DNA of 64,000 bases from Pseudomonas asuensis (GCF_014646755.1 NZ_BMNW01000009.1:159157-223156), one strand, 5' to 3'. Shown: positions 26,787 through 37,195, numbered from the stretch's first letter. The notes: generated by a model not told the origin, from the sequence alone. Program-made: numbers and translations.

Positions 26787-29554
26787 AAGCTATCCTCGGT
26801 ACGAGTCAGCGCCTGGTCGTACCAGAGCAGCAGCTTTTCGTCTTCCTGCAGCGCCTCGTCGGGGATCTTCTTGGCGACGGCAATGATGGTCTGGTAATCC
26901 TTCTTGCCCCAGGCCTCCTTGAAGCCGGTGCGCAGTACTTCCAGGCGGAACTCCTTGAGACGGCGGCCGGTGAAGGCCTGGTACACCTGAAACTCCTTGA
27001 GCAGCGCCTTTTCGCGTTTCTTCTCCAGATCCTGTGCCTTGTTCGGGTCGGGCACAAACCAGCGGTCTTTGGCTTTGGCGATTAGGCGCGGATCGCTCTT
27101 CTCCAGGCCACGCAGGTCCTTGTGATTGGTGGAGAGGTAGCTGTGGATCTGGCTCGGCACATCGCCGCTGCCGTCATATTTCAGAAAGTTGTTTTCCAGC
27201 AGTGCCATCAACTCCGGCTTGGCTTCATGCTTCTTCCAGCCAGCGCCCAACTGAGTGGTAAACTCGGGGTGAACTTCCTGATAAGTCGAAGGGCGGCGCT
27301 TGAGGAAGTCAGCCAGCCAGTCGATGGCGCTGCGCTCGTCGGAGACGAACAACTCCATTTGCGGTGCTTGGGCCACCTGAGCGCGCTTCTTGTCATATTC
27401 GGCGACTTGTTCGGGTAGGAAGACCATACCGTCGCGCTCAGGGAGGCGGCTACGCAGACCAGAGAGAAACTCATCGTTGGAGATCGGTACCGGCACATCG
27501 TGGCGTACGAACCAGGCCACCATCCGGTCGAAAATCCGGCGCGGATCGCGCTCAACAATGAACTCCAGCTCACCATTGCGGGCTTTTACAACTGACAGGT
27601 TATGCAAATGGGTCTGTACAAAGTCCCAAGCAGAGTCAACAGTCGCCCCCTGCTTGTTCAAGCGCTCTTCGAGCCCACCATTCGGCTTGTAAACGGAAAT
27701 GACCAGGTCCTGCTTGACCGTGTTCGGCGACATAACCTGCTGGAAACTGCCTTGCTTCTTATCGAGCGCAGTGACTTCGGCGACGACAAAACCTGTTTGT
27801 TGCAAGGCTACCTGGATCGTGTTCCAGACAGCAGCCTTGCTATTAGAGAACACCACTGTCATCCAGCGTCCAGGTTTGAGCACCCGATAGTATTCCGCGA
27901 AGCAGCTATACATTAGGTGCTGATACTCGGCGATGCCTTTCTGACGAACGCGATCAACGATGGCTTCGGGGTTGGGGTCCGTTTTTACGGCATGCCAGGA
28001 CTCAACCAAGAAGTTCAGATCCGAGTAATAAATGTTTTCACCGAAGGGTGGGTCGGTGAAGATGTAATCAATCGAGTTGCCCGACAAGGGGAGCTTTGCG
28101 GCTGTGCCAGTCGTGATTACAGAAGTAGGTGCTTGCTTAAATGGGAGAAACGTTTTGACCAAACGATCTAGTTTCCCGCTCAGAATATACCAAGGACTGC
28201 ACTCCGCGGTTTGGGAGGCGACGTAGTAGACCCCAGTCAGAAACTGATTAACCTGAGAGAAGCCTGTTGGTCTATAGCGGTTTAGGATTGATGCAGTCCA
28301 AAAAGCTTGTTCAACCATAAACAGCAGCATGTTTCGCGTGCGTGGGTCCGAACTTACCTTGGCCTTGCTCCAGAGGAGTGCCATTGCTTGTGCCGCACGT
28401 GGCAAGAACATGAAATGGATTGCAGCCGAGTTTGTTGTTTTCATGCGGCCAACCCGAGTCATTTGACAGTCGGGGAAGCGATCAACCGGCAGGTCTTTGG
28501 GAACTGGTAGCTGGGCAATTTCCGCGATGCGTTCTAAGTCGGCCTCGTCCGGCTTTTTGGTGTACGCTGTCTTACCGACTTTGTACGTGATTAGCGTTGG
28601 CATCCGCTTTGGGCGGCTTTCCGTTGCTCCAGTTGAGGGGTCGATAAAGGTTTCGAAACGCAGATCCATCTGTTCCTTCTTGCCTTGGGCGCCGCAGTGT
28701 GGACACGTCAAAACATCCGCTACTGCTTTCGTTTCTTCATCCAGAGCAGCTTCAGTGAACACAATTTCACCTGCGCATGCTGAGCAGTTTAGCACTTCGC
28801 TCCATACGGTATAGTCGATGCGAGCCACAGTCTTGCCATCGCTGTGTAGAGTCTCGTACATCCAGCCGATTTCCTGCTCGACCTCTTTGAGCAACTGCTT
28901 GCCTGCCTTGGCAAAGGCATTTACATCAAATGGGATGTTGTAATTGGCACCGATAAAGGTGGCTGCAGGGGACAGGTCGTTGAGTACGACGCGTCGTGTG
29001 CCCCACTGAGGGGCTTTGCGACCTTCCTGCTTCCAGTCCATTTCGATTTCGTGCCGGTAGCTGGCCGGGGCGGTTCCACACCACTGGGCGGCAACTCCGG
29101 TCATACCGGAACCAGCAAAACCATCCAGCACGATGTCACCGGGCTGAGTGTAGTGCAGGATCGACGGCACAATGGCCAGGTGCGGCACTTTGGTGTGGTA
29201 AGAATGTGCCCGATATATGGCGTCTGTCTTGCCGACCGACACGTCAATCGCTAATGGCTCCCGGCTGTACGTCTGTTGCGGGTCGTAGGGCTTCCCGTAG
29301 TGCTCAACGAACTTCGCCAGCCAGGGGTTAGGGCAGGCGGTGTAATAAGGCGGATCTGACATGGTCAGAATCGCTTCATCGGTACCCAGTGGAAAGCCAT
29401 CCTGTTTGCGAAACTCCGGATCTTTTAGCTTTTCAGCCAGCAGCTTCAAATAATGCTCGCGGCGCGCCTGATCGCTAGGGAAGGTTTGGCCCAGGCACTC
29501 CACCGGGCCAGCTGCGGCCTCTGATCTCAGATCCAAAGAGTCAGTCGTTTTCAT
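26783..29554 (-). CDS. pglX: BREX-3 adenine-specific DNA methyltransferase PglX (PglXI type)
   Basis: 923 residues from ATG 29554 (MKTTDSLDLRSEAAAGPVEC). Catalytic motif IV-like DPPYYTACPNPW lies near the N terminus, the SAM-binding motif VLDGFAGSGMTGVAAQWCG follows, and a second motif YIFTDPPFGENIYYSDL lies in the middle. A CxxC...CPHC zinc ribbon (NCSACAGE, TCPHCGA) is inserted between them. PglX methylates the host's recognition site and is needed for BREX defence. The start overlaps the end of the AlbA_2-type gene by 14 bases, and the stop overlaps the small ORF. Confidence 0.88.
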   Translation of the reverse strand: MKTTDSLDLRSEAAAGPVECLGQTFPSDQARREHYLKLLAEKLKDPEFRKQDGFPLGTDEAILTMSDPPYYTACPNPWLAKFVEHYGKPYDPQQTYSREPLAIDVSVGKTDAIYRAHSYHTKVPHLAIVPSILHYTQPGDIVLDGFAGSGMTGVAAQWCGTAPASYRHEIEMDWKQEGRKAPQWGTRRVVLNDLSPAATFIGANYNIPFDVNAFAKAGKQLLKEVEQEIGWMYETLHSDGKTVARIDYTVWSEVLNCSACAGEIVFTEAALDEETKAVADVLTCPHCGAQGKKEQMDLRFETFIDPSTGATESRPKRMPTLITYKVGKTAYTKKPDEADLERIAEIAQLPVPKDLPVDRFPDCQMTRVGRMKTTNSAAIHFMFLPRAAQAMALLWSKAKVSSDPRTRNMLLFMVEQAFWTASILNRYRPTGFSQVNQFLTGVYYVASQTAECSPWYILSGKLDRLVKTFLPFKQAPTSVITTGTAAKLPLSGNSIDYIFTDPPFGENIYYSDLNFLVESWHAVKTDPNPEAIVDRVRQKGIAEYQHLMYSCFAEYYRVLKPGRWMTVVFSNSKAAVWNTIQVALQQTGFVVAEVTALDKKQGSFQQVMSPNTVKQDLVISVYKPNGGLEERLNKQGATVDSAWDFVQTHLHNLSVVKARNGELEFIVERDPRRIFDRMVAWFVRHDVPVPISNDEFLSGLRSRLPERDGMVFLPEQVAEYDKKRAQVAQAPQMELFVSDERSAIDWLADFLKRRPSTYQEVHPEFTTQLGAGWKKHEAKPELMALLENNFLKYDGSGDVPSQIHSYLSTNHKDLRGLEKSDPRLIAKAKDRWFVPDPNKAQDLEKKREKALLKEFQVYQAFTGRRLKEFRLEVLRTGFKEAWGKKDYQTIIAVAKKIPDEALQEDEKLLLWYDQALTRTEDSL

Positions 29555-31415
29555 GGTGATTCGTCCGTTGTGTAGTGGCCTGCTGATCAGCATGCCAGGC
29601 TCTGAGTTTTATGCCCGCCTCGGTCAGCACATAGCGCTGCTTGGATGAGCGGGGTTTGTCCGGCACGGTCATCCGCAGAATTCCGCCGGTGAGTAATGGT
29701 TCTATATGCTGGGCCTTGAAGTAGGGCCGCTGGGTGTAGCCGGTGTGCGCCATTAGCTCGGCCAGCGAGCGGGGCACATCGGCGTGGCTGACGATCTGCC
29801 ATTGGGTATCGGTCAACTGAACAAGTGTCTGAACATGTTCAACAGCCAGCTGAACAACTTGTTCAGGTACTTGTTCAGTCGCGCCCTGATCGTTGCCGGT
29901 CACAGTAACTTGCTGCGTTTCCGGGTACGTCTGGGCTTCTCCCTGGCCGAACCGTGCACGCAAGTGCTCGGCCAAGACAAACTGATTGGGAGCGCTGTCG
30001 GCTTCCTCCAGAACTACTTGTACAGCCAGTCGCTGGGCCAGCGCCCGGGCTGCTGCGCTGCCCAGCCCAGTGAGGCCCTTGATGTCGGCTAGGTCGATCT
30101 GGCCCTGGCGTGTCAGATAAGCGAATACCGCCGCTTCGTGCGTAGACAGGCTGACCCCTAGACTTGCCTGAGCCAGCATCTGGGCTTCGGATATGAGCTT
30201 TTCCTTGCACAGCCGCAGGCGAAAGCTCTTCTCTGCCTTGTTGTTTTCGATGACTGGAGGGATGAACCCCAGGGTACGCCAGCTCTCGAAAATGGCACCC
30301 ACGCCCGTGCCGCCCTGGTCGGATAGGCCGATACGGCGGAAAGCATTGACGATGCTAGGATTGCGAACCTCTTTGTCGCCTGGATCCAGCAGCTGCTCCC
30401 GTGAGGCGAAGGCATCGCCGGGATTGAAGAATTCGGTTTGCCTACGAAAGAAGCGGATGGCTGGCACCCGTGTGGTATCGCCGAAGTCCTGATGAATCAG
30501 CAGGTTGATGGCGGCCTCACGGAAGGAAATGTAGTCCGGTGGGTCGTCATCGCGCCGCAGAGTGGCGGCATCGACTGAGAACGGCCGCTCGCTGTGCCGG
30601 AAGTAGAAGTCAACCACGGCCTGCCAGGACTTGATCAGGTTCTCTTCGACCATGAGGCGGTCGGCCCAGCGAATACTAGGGGAGTATTCTTCAGCAGTGT
30701 AGCGATACAGCTGAAGATCAACACTCATGCGCGGCAGTACCTGCCGTACATATTCATCGGCACCTAGCACCAGAATTGCTGCTCTGGTTGGTCTCAGGCT
30801 CCCACCGCGCTCCACCAGGAACCCCCACCTTCGCAGGAAGGCGGTGTCGTTATCCGCGCCATCCTTGCCGGGGTTGCTTGCAGCAAAGCGTTCCCGATAC
30901 CAACTAACGGTAGTCTGATCGAAGCACTGGGTAAGGTCCAGGTCTAGCGGTTCTGCATCGAAGCGATCCGCAGCGGCGTCACGCATAAACCGCATCAGCT
31001 CATCAGGCGTGCAGGTATCGTCCCGGCCACCGCGACGGATATAGGCTTTCTTAGGGTTGCCGTCGAGGTAAACCGGCTTCTCGTTGCGCCCGGCCTCTGG
31101 AATGTGGAAGACAATGACGGTACCTTCTTCCAAGGCATGGAGCGTGCCGCTGATCGGCAAAAAGATGCTGATCTTGTTGCGGTCCCTGACCTGACCGAGG
31201 AAGTCATTCTGTACCTTGTCTGCGTCGATCACACCGGTGACAGTGAAAGTTCTGTTAGCCTCCTTCACGCCGAATACCAGGTAGCCCCCAGCGGTATTGG
31301 CAAAGGCGCTGACAGACGACAAGGCGTCCTTGGGCATGGCCCAGCTTGCCTCCTTGAACTCGATATCGTCCCATTCGATGGACTGAAGACGCTCCAGTAG
31401 TTCTTCCTTGGTCAT
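29541..31415 (-). CDS. AlbA_2/Schlafen-type putative DNA- or RNA-binding ATPase-like protein
   Basis: 624 residues from ATG 31415; a GTG two codons earlier is possible. The N-terminal AlbA_2 (Schlafen AAA-like) domain is marked by WDDIEFKEASWAMPKDALSS and GGYLVFGVKE. The middle has the HATPase_c_4-type region (FREAAINLLIHQDFGDTTRV, LSDQGGTGVGAIFESW). Winged-helix segments and a Q/V/T-rich linker (TEQVPEQVVQLAVEHVQTLV) follow. Such proteins are usual accessory members of BREX and other defence islands, perhaps as regulators or effectors. It overlaps pglX by 14 bases, so it belongs to the operon; it is not a core BREX-3 gene. Confidence 0.8.
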   Translation of the reverse strand: MTKEELLERLQSIEWDDIEFKEASWAMPKDALSSVSAFANTAGGYLVFGVKEANRTFTVTGVIDADKVQNDFLGQVRDRNKISIFLPISGTLHALEEGTVIVFHIPEAGRNEKPVYLDGNPKKAYIRRGGRDDTCTPDELMRFMRDAAADRFDAEPLDLDLTQCFDQTTVSWYRERFAASNPGKDGADNDTAFLRRWGFLVERGGSLRPTRAAILVLGADEYVRQVLPRMSVDLQLYRYTAEEYSPSIRWADRLMVEENLIKSWQAVVDFYFRHSERPFSVDAATLRRDDDPPDYISFREAAINLLIHQDFGDTTRVPAIRFFRRQTEFFNPGDAFASREQLLDPGDKEVRNPSIVNAFRRIGLSDQGGTGVGAIFESWRTLGFIPPVIENNKAEKSFRLRLCKEKLISEAQMLAQASLGVSLSTHEAAVFAYLTRQGQIDLADIKGLTGLGSAAARALAQRLAVQVVLEEADSAPNQFVLAEHLRARFGQGEAQTYPETQQVTVTGNDQGATEQVPEQVVQLAVEHVQTLVQLTDTQWQIVSHADVPRSLAELMAHTGYTQRPYFKAQHIEPLLTGGILRMTVPDKPRSSKQRYVLTEAGIKLRAWHADQQATTQRTNHHEND

Positions 31416-31489
31416 TATCACTTCACTAGTTTTTTTGCTTTGGAACGTTCGTCATGAAACAAGTTATTCATGCTAACTCGTCTTCCTAA

Positions 31490-33379
31490 TCAGTCATCTG
31501 CCGGAAATCTAGCCCTTCTGGAATCAGCCGCATATTGCTTCATTCCGGCACGCAGGATCTCAAGGAACGTGTGATTACGGCACTCTGCATCGGCTACGAT
31601 CGCATCGAAAGAAACCACAAATGTAGGCGTAGGAATAATTCGGCCACCTAGATGCGGTGTTTCAAATTCCTGATAAAACACCTTGCCCTTCGAAAAAAGT
31701 GGTGTCCACTTCATTTGCCGGAGTCGAAACGCCGCGGTGTCATTGATATCCATAATCGCGTAGTACCAGACTCTTTGAATGTTCTGGCAGTGCGCCACAA
31801 GCTTTCCTGCGCGATCAAGTAGCTGATTGACTGCGTAGAAATTGTCCTTTTCCTCGTCAGTCTTTTTCTTTATTTCCACCACCACTACGTCTACCGGCAC
31901 ATCATCGTTTGGGTCCGCTGAGAAGATCATGGCGATATCAGGTCGTCCCGTGTCGCCGATTTTTTCTTCATCAAGTCGTATGGCATTGATGACGGTATCC
32001 ATGCTCTTCTCACTGAGAATGGTCCGAAACACCATGAACTTGTCGTCTAGCAGCCAGGCATTGTTCTGGTAAACCTCAGACGGCATCTCATCCTGTAAGA
32101 ACTCCTTGAACCTAGGGACGATGAGGTTATGGATCTCAGATTCGGCGTCATCGGCTGTCATTTCTTTCATGCGGCCGATAATTTTTTCCCGGTATAAGAT
32201 GTATTCGGTTAGGGTTCGGGATGAGAGTTCAAGCGATTTCTCGTAAGCTGACTCGCTCAGATGTTCGCACTGAAGAATCTCTTTCTGAACACGGAAGAAA
32301 CGCTGCTGTGCGATGGTTAAAGCATCGTCACGGTCAATCAAGCCGACGGTATCTGTCTCGAAGTAGCCGAGCAGGTGAGGGAATTGCTCCTCAAATTTCG
32401 CTCTGACCTTGGCGTTTCTTTCTGTGATTAACGGAATCTGTTCGGCAAGAACCTTGCCAAGCTCCTTGCGCATTACGCGGTACAGGCGTGCTTCCTGTAT
32501 GCCTTCAGGCAGCACAAGCTTTTGCCTTGAGCTGTCCGCATTGGAGTGAAATATTTCCGACTCAAATAAAAAAACACATAGATAGCCCGCCGGAAAAGAC
32601 GATGGCGGTATCAGATTGGCCGGTATCGTTCGTCCATCAATACTGAACGCAGTCAATGAGCGCCCCTTACCTGCCACTGACTCAATGTGGTAGTACATGT
32701 CGATGCTGGAGATGGCATCTAGGGTATCGTCCTGGATCGTAACCTTGGTCATTGACGGCAAATCGTCTGCCGTTATTGCAGTTTCGTGTGGAAAGAACTC
32801 CTTCTGCGTATTGCTTTCATTGGTTTTCAAGTTGATGGAAATCCTGAACACATTTCCATCACGCTTGCGTGCGTCCAAAGTAGGCAAAAACTGCTCGATC
32901 AAGAGCGGCTTTAGTGCATCCGGCTTCAGGTCGTCGTAGGACTTAACCCGGTCTTTGGCAAAGCCAGTGAACTCCAACGTGGTCTTGGCTGGTTGCTCGG
33001 CTGCAAGATTTTCGAGTGGTGCATTGCCATCAAAAGAATCTTTGAAGATGAAGTGCCTGTGGCACATTCCCCACGTACTAGTCACTTCAACACGATTGAA
33101 GTAGTTGAGAAAAACCAAGCGCCCTATGCCTTTATGGAACTTGTCCCTGGGTCGCAGTAGCTTTCTGAAACGCTCGAAATTTTCGTCGGTGAAGCCGTCG
33201 CCGTTATCCGAAACAGTTATCTTGAGTGTGTCTGGCTTATCAAATGCTTGTACATCAATATTGATGCTTACATCAGTTGCACCGGCATCCAGAGCGTTGG
33301 CAACGGCTTCAAAATACACCAACGTTAATGACGGGTTGGGGAAGAAAAGCCTGATTGCTCCAGATGTTTCAATGTCCAT
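31490..33379 (-). CDS. GHKL-ATPase protein with C-terminal PD-(D/E)XK-like motif, embedded in BREX operon
   Basis: 629 residues from ATG 33379, which has a TGAGG ribosome site; the open frame extends 11 codons further. The N-terminal GHKL (Hsp90/MutL-type) ATP site is clear: FEAVANALDAGATDVSINID, DNGDGF and GIGRLVFLNYF. Near residue 490 an apparent nuclease core reads GRPDIAMIF, then VPVDVVVVEIKKK, the spacing of a PD-(D/E)XK fold. A helical region links the two. Combining a MORC/MutL-like ATPase with a nuclease fold suggests a DNA-acting effector. It lies between brxC and the AlbA_2-type gene, on the same strand. Confidence 0.72.
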   Translation of the reverse strand: MDIETSGAIRLFFPNPSLTLVYFEAVANALDAGATDVSINIDVQAFDKPDTLKITVSDNGDGFTDENFERFRKLLRPRDKFHKGIGRLVFLNYFNRVEVTSTWGMCHRHFIFKDSFDGNAPLENLAAEQPAKTTLEFTGFAKDRVKSYDDLKPDALKPLLIEQFLPTLDARKRDGNVFRISINLKTNESNTQKEFFPHETAITADDLPSMTKVTIQDDTLDAISSIDMYYHIESVAGKGRSLTAFSIDGRTIPANLIPPSSFPAGYLCVFLFESEIFHSNADSSRQKLVLPEGIQEARLYRVMRKELGKVLAEQIPLITERNAKVRAKFEEQFPHLLGYFETDTVGLIDRDDALTIAQQRFFRVQKEILQCEHLSESAYEKSLELSSRTLTEYILYREKIIGRMKEMTADDAESEIHNLIVPRFKEFLQDEMPSEVYQNNAWLLDDKFMVFRTILSEKSMDTVINAIRLDEEKIGDTGRPDIAMIFSADPNDDVPVDVVVVEIKKKTDEEKDNFYAVNQLLDRAGKLVAHCQNIQRVWYYAIMDINDTAAFRLRQMKWTPLFSKGKVFYQEFETPHLGGRIIPTPTFVVSFDAIVADAECRNHTFLEILRAGMKQYAADSRRARFPADD

Positions 33380-33469
33380 ATTCTGCCTCAGTAAGGCCCA
33401 TGGCCTGTCCACTCAAGGAATTCTTAAGCTTTATGCAAGCTTCGCCACGATGGGTTCCCCAACGCATCA

Positions 33470-36400
33470 TCACTCAACCACAAACCGCAGTTTGCTCGCG
33501 TCCTTGCCCTTGCAACGCTCGGTCATGAATGACTCGAAGCGGCGGCGCAGGTCTTCAGGCGTGGCCGGAGAGCCGCCGGCCAGCAGCGCCTGTCTGATGT
33601 CGTCGCCGGTGACCAGGATCTTCTCCAGGCCGGACAGCGCCTCCTGGATGGTGGCTACAAATTCCGGCGTGACTGGGTCGGGTAGTGTTTTGGACGCGAG
33701 GAAGGCGGTAATCAGCTCGCGCTGGCTGGCCTTCAGCAGCTCGAAGTTGGCCTGGATGATGGGGTCATCGAGGTTGTCCAGCAGGGTTTGCTGCCAGCCT
33801 TCGAGCAGGCGGTCCAGCTCTTCATCCAGGGCCTTGAGTACGTTGGCGGCCGGCAGCAGGTCGGCTTGCTCGTTGGCCGGCCGGAAACCGCAGTGCGGGC
33901 ACACCGGGCTGGTGGCCAGCTCGGCCTCGACCAGCGAGGCGCAGCTTTTGAGCTTGTCGAGCTTGTCTTCGAAGCTGGTGAGCTGTCCGGTAGGCATCAG
34001 CGAGATGCCCGCCAGGGTGCGCAGCGTGGTGATGCGCGAATCGCGACGCAGGGCGGTCTTGGTCTTGTCTTCGGCTACACCAAGGCGCGCCTGGCTGTGC
34101 TGGGCCACATAGGCGTTGATGTAGTCCTTCTTGAGCGCTGCCAGTTGTTGGCGGTAGGTGGCGGCCTGGGCTGCACTCTTGTCTTGGGCGAGTTTGTCGA
34201 GAATGTCCTTGCGGGCCGACTGAGCCTGCTGCACCCAGGCGTGGTCATTAGGAAGGACCATTTCCGCCTGGGACAGGTAGCCAGCCACGCTACCCAACTC
34301 GGCAACCAGATCACGCAGCTTCTCAACGGCGGAGAGCACGTCCAGGTTCTTCTGCTGTGCCTCGATGTCGGCCTGGGTGATGCGCAGGTTCTTCAACTTG
34401 CCCACGGTGTTGTAGGGGGACAGGCTTTCCAGGAAGCTCTTGAGGGCCTCCAGGCGGCTGCGCCAATCACGCAGCTCTTCCTCACGCAGCAGGGACTGAC
34501 CCCAGAAGCTCAGACGGGTTTGCAGGTCGGTGCCCACGGTGAGCACCCGATTGACCAGTTTGGCAACGGCTTCCAGCAGCTCCTTGACGGGCTCTTCCTT
34601 GCCCTGGGTGGCCATCTGCGCGAGACCGCTTGGCAGGCCCAGCAGCTCGAACAGTGAGCGAAGAACGGCAACGTTGATCTCCTTGGGGGCTTCAACGTGC
34701 TTGAAGGTCTTCAGATCATCCAGGGCGCGCTCCACCAGCAGGGAGAGTTTACCGGAGTCGATCTTGTCGCCGGTGATGGCGAGCACGATGTCACCGGAGT
34801 ACACCAGGCCACCCAGCACCGCCATCAGCAGATCGGGCTCCAGGCGGAAGCGTACCGGTGCAAAGAACTCGACATCGGTGGCACCACTGATTAGCTCGGC
34901 GCGGTTGAGAACCTGGCCGTGGCCCTTGGCGGTGAGACGGCTGAGGACTTCCTGGGCGTAACGGGAGCGGGTCGGCTCGATGCGGTCGCCATCGAGCATT
35001 TCCAAGGCATCCAGGATAACGATGGCATCCTTGGTGCGGGTGCCGCCGGCAAGTGCCTTCAGCGCATTGCCGATGAGTTGCTTGCGGTTGGCTTCGGTGA
35101 CCAGGGCGGAGAACGTCGGGTACTCCGGCGCCAGGTCGGCAAAATGGGTGCCGAGGGCCAGGCCTGATGTGACGTTGACGATGTCACGGAAGTTGGCGCG
35201 CTCATCCGGCCCCAGGCGCAGCTTGTCACGCATGGAGACGCCCTTGGCCCACTCCTGCAGGGTTTTGGTCTTGCCCTGGTAGGTGACTTCGAAGGCCGTC
35301 ATCTGCTTGTCTTGCAGCCACTTGCTCATGTCGCGCAGGGCTTCTTTCGCCTTGTCCAGATATACCGACTTGGCGCCACCGCTGGCTGATGACGCCAGCT
35401 CCTGGGCTGCGGCATAGCAGGCCAGATAGCGTTTGATGGCATCGTCCAGGCCTTTCAGGCGGAAGAACACCTCATCCGTGCGGCTGTCGTCGCGAAAGCG
35501 TGGTGGCTCGAACGGCTGGATGAAGTAGATGTAGAAATCACGTTCCGGCTGGGCGGTCGGCCGGTCGTTGGGGGCGCCAAGGAACAGGTAGCCGTTGCGT
35601 TCGACACGCCGCTCCTGCCACTCCACCTGGTGTTGCCAGATCCGGTAGCCGGTGACGTAGGTGTCTTCCTCGGTGTGCTCCATCAACTGCATCAGGGCGC
35701 TGTAGTAGGCACGATCCAGAGCGGCGTCGGACAGGGCTTCGGCGCGCTTCTCGATTTGTGCGTCGTAGTCGACGTCTTTCTTCAGGTCGAGGTAGTACTG
35801 CTCGGTGTCGGGGGCCTTGGAGATGAACTGGCCATTCACCGTCTTGACGATCTCGCGCAGGGTGGTTTGCACGGCGGTCAGCAGGTCGTCGGCCGGCTCG
35901 CCGCCCATGTCCTCGATGCCGGGCTGGTACAGGCACAGGGTGTCGCGAAGCTCTTCTGCGGTCGGCCCCACGGGCACGTAGATATCGCCGCCGGTGGTCA
36001 GGCGGTGGACGGACAGGCCTTTGATGACGCGAATGGCCATGGCCTTGTAGGCGGGGCGAGAAAACGCTTTTTGCACGCGCTCGCCCAGCACTTCAGCGAC
36101 ATTGAGTACCGGGCCGATATTCGGGTCTGAGCGCAATACCGAGTTGGATGTGACCGTTTCCCAGAACTTGTCGAAGCCGATCAGGCCAGGGCGGTCGGTG
36201 GGTACTTCATCGTCCAGGATGGCCTGGATCTGGTCGCGCAAGGTGACCAGCGCGCCGCGCTTTTCGGTAAATATCAGGCGCTCGAAGGTGCCGATGTAGT
36301 CCGGGTGCACCGGAAACAGTCGCACGTATTCATCCATCCGCTCGTTCATGTTGTGGTAGAACTTGGCGAAGGGTGTGAGGTAGGTGCGGATCTTGTGCTG

Positions 36401-37195
36401 CTGGTCAGCGGATTTTTTCAACAGACGCTCGGCGACAACGAAGCTGACATCCTGACGGGCCAGCAACACCTGGGCGAAACGTTCGTTCACACGGCGCAGG
36501 CTGTCGGCAACATGCTGGAAGCGGCTGTTGTCGAAAATGGCTTCCTGCACGCCGGCCACAAAGCGGAAGCGCAGGTGCTTGGTGACTTCGCCGATCTCGC
36601 GCAGGAAGGACAGATCCAGCACCAGGTCGTGGTCCTTGCGCGAGCGCAGGAACTCAAGGAACTCGTCGACCACCAGCAGTACGCCCTTGCCAGGGTGTAC
36701 TTCGTCAAAGGCAGCCATCATTTCCTCGAACGCCGCTTTGTTATTGACGACTTTGTCGGCCGGCGGGAAGGCGTAGCTGACGCCCTGCTTCTCCAGGAAG
36801 ATCTCCAGCTCCTGGGTGATGATGTCGCGCAAGGACATCTGACTGGAGATCTCGATGCGGTGCACCTTGAACTTGCCAGCGATGCTGCCGGCCGCCTCGG
36901 CGACTTTGGGGTGCTGAACCATAGGCACATAGGCGGCGTCTTCGGCGATCAACGACAGCACCGACATCAAGTGCGATTTACCGGTGCCGTAGTTGCCGAC
37001 CACCAGCACGCCCTTATGGTCGACCGACTCATCGAAGGAGAGCTGCGGGATCATCTGCTTGGCAATGCGCTCGGCCATGTCATCGGAAATGACATAGGTG
37101 GCGACGAGCTTCTTGGCCTCGTTGGGCCGATTGGCGTCGAGCAGCTGAATGACCGACTCAATCGGCTCGAACTGAATAAGATCCCCGTAGCGCAT
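33470..37195 (-). CDS. brxC: BREX-3 P-loop protein BrxC (DUF6079-like)
   Basis: 1241 residues. Walker A GNYGTGKSH lies near residues 67-75 and the probable Walker B segment is KGVLLVVDEFLEFLRSRKDH. Long helical and coiled-coil regions follow, and a zinc-ribbon-like CPHCGFRP is found about 160 residues from the end. BrxC is the large AAA-type ATPase found in all BREX types; the DUF6079-like version belongs to type 3. It lies 11 bases after brxF. No truncation is seen. Confidence 0.9.
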   Translation of the reverse strand: MRYGDLIQFEPIESVIQLLDANRPNEAKKLVATYVISDDMAERIAKQMIPQLSFDESVDHKGVLVVGNYGTGKSHLMSVLSLIAEDAAYVPMVQHPKVAEAAGSIAGKFKVHRIEISSQMSLRDIITQELEIFLEKQGVSYAFPPADKVVNNKAAFEEMMAAFDEVHPGKGVLLVVDEFLEFLRSRKDHDLVLDLSFLREIGEVTKHLRFRFVAGVQEAIFDNSRFQHVADSLRRVNERFAQVLLARQDVSFVVAERLLKKSADQQHKIRTYLTPFAKFYHNMNERMDEYVRLFPVHPDYIGTFERLIFTEKRGALVTLRDQIQAILDDEVPTDRPGLIGFDKFWETVTSNSVLRSDPNIGPVLNVAEVLGERVQKAFSRPAYKAMAIRVIKGLSVHRLTTGGDIYVPVGPTAEELRDTLCLYQPGIEDMGGEPADDLLTAVQTTLREIVKTVNGQFISKAPDTEQYYLDLKKDVDYDAQIEKRAEALSDAALDRAYYSALMQLMEHTEEDTYVTGYRIWQHQVEWQERRVERNGYLFLGAPNDRPTAQPERDFYIYFIQPFEPPRFRDDSRTDEVFFRLKGLDDAIKRYLACYAAAQELASSASGGAKSVYLDKAKEALRDMSKWLQDKQMTAFEVTYQGKTKTLQEWAKGVSMRDKLRLGPDERANFRDIVNVTSGLALGTHFADLAPEYPTFSALVTEANRKQLIGNALKALAGGTRTKDAIVILDALEMLDGDRIEPTRSRYAQEVLSRLTAKGHGQVLNRAELISGATDVEFFAPVRFRLEPDLLMAVLGGLVYSGDIVLAITGDKIDSGKLSLLVERALDDLKTFKHVEAPKEINVAVLRSLFELLGLPSGLAQMATQGKEEPVKELLEAVAKLVNRVLTVGTDLQTRLSFWGQSLLREEELRDWRSRLEALKSFLESLSPYNTVGKLKNLRITQADIEAQQKNLDVLSAVEKLRDLVAELGSVAGYLSQAEMVLPNDHAWVQQAQSARKDILDKLAQDKSAAQAATYRQQLAALKKDYINAYVAQHSQARLGVAEDKTKTALRRDSRITTLRTLAGISLMPTGQLTSFEDKLDKLKSCASLVEAELATSPVCPHCGFRPANEQADLLPAANVLKALDEELDRLLEGWQQTLLDNLDDPIIQANFELLKASQRELITAFLASKTLPDPVTPEFVATIQEALSGLEKILVTGDDIRQALLAGGSPATPEDLRRRFESFMTERCKGKDASKLRFVVE

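Noticed and set aside
33788..34657. 289-codon plus-strand open frame opposite brxC
   Set aside because: Shadow of brxC, with Leu/Gly/Val-rich artificial composition.
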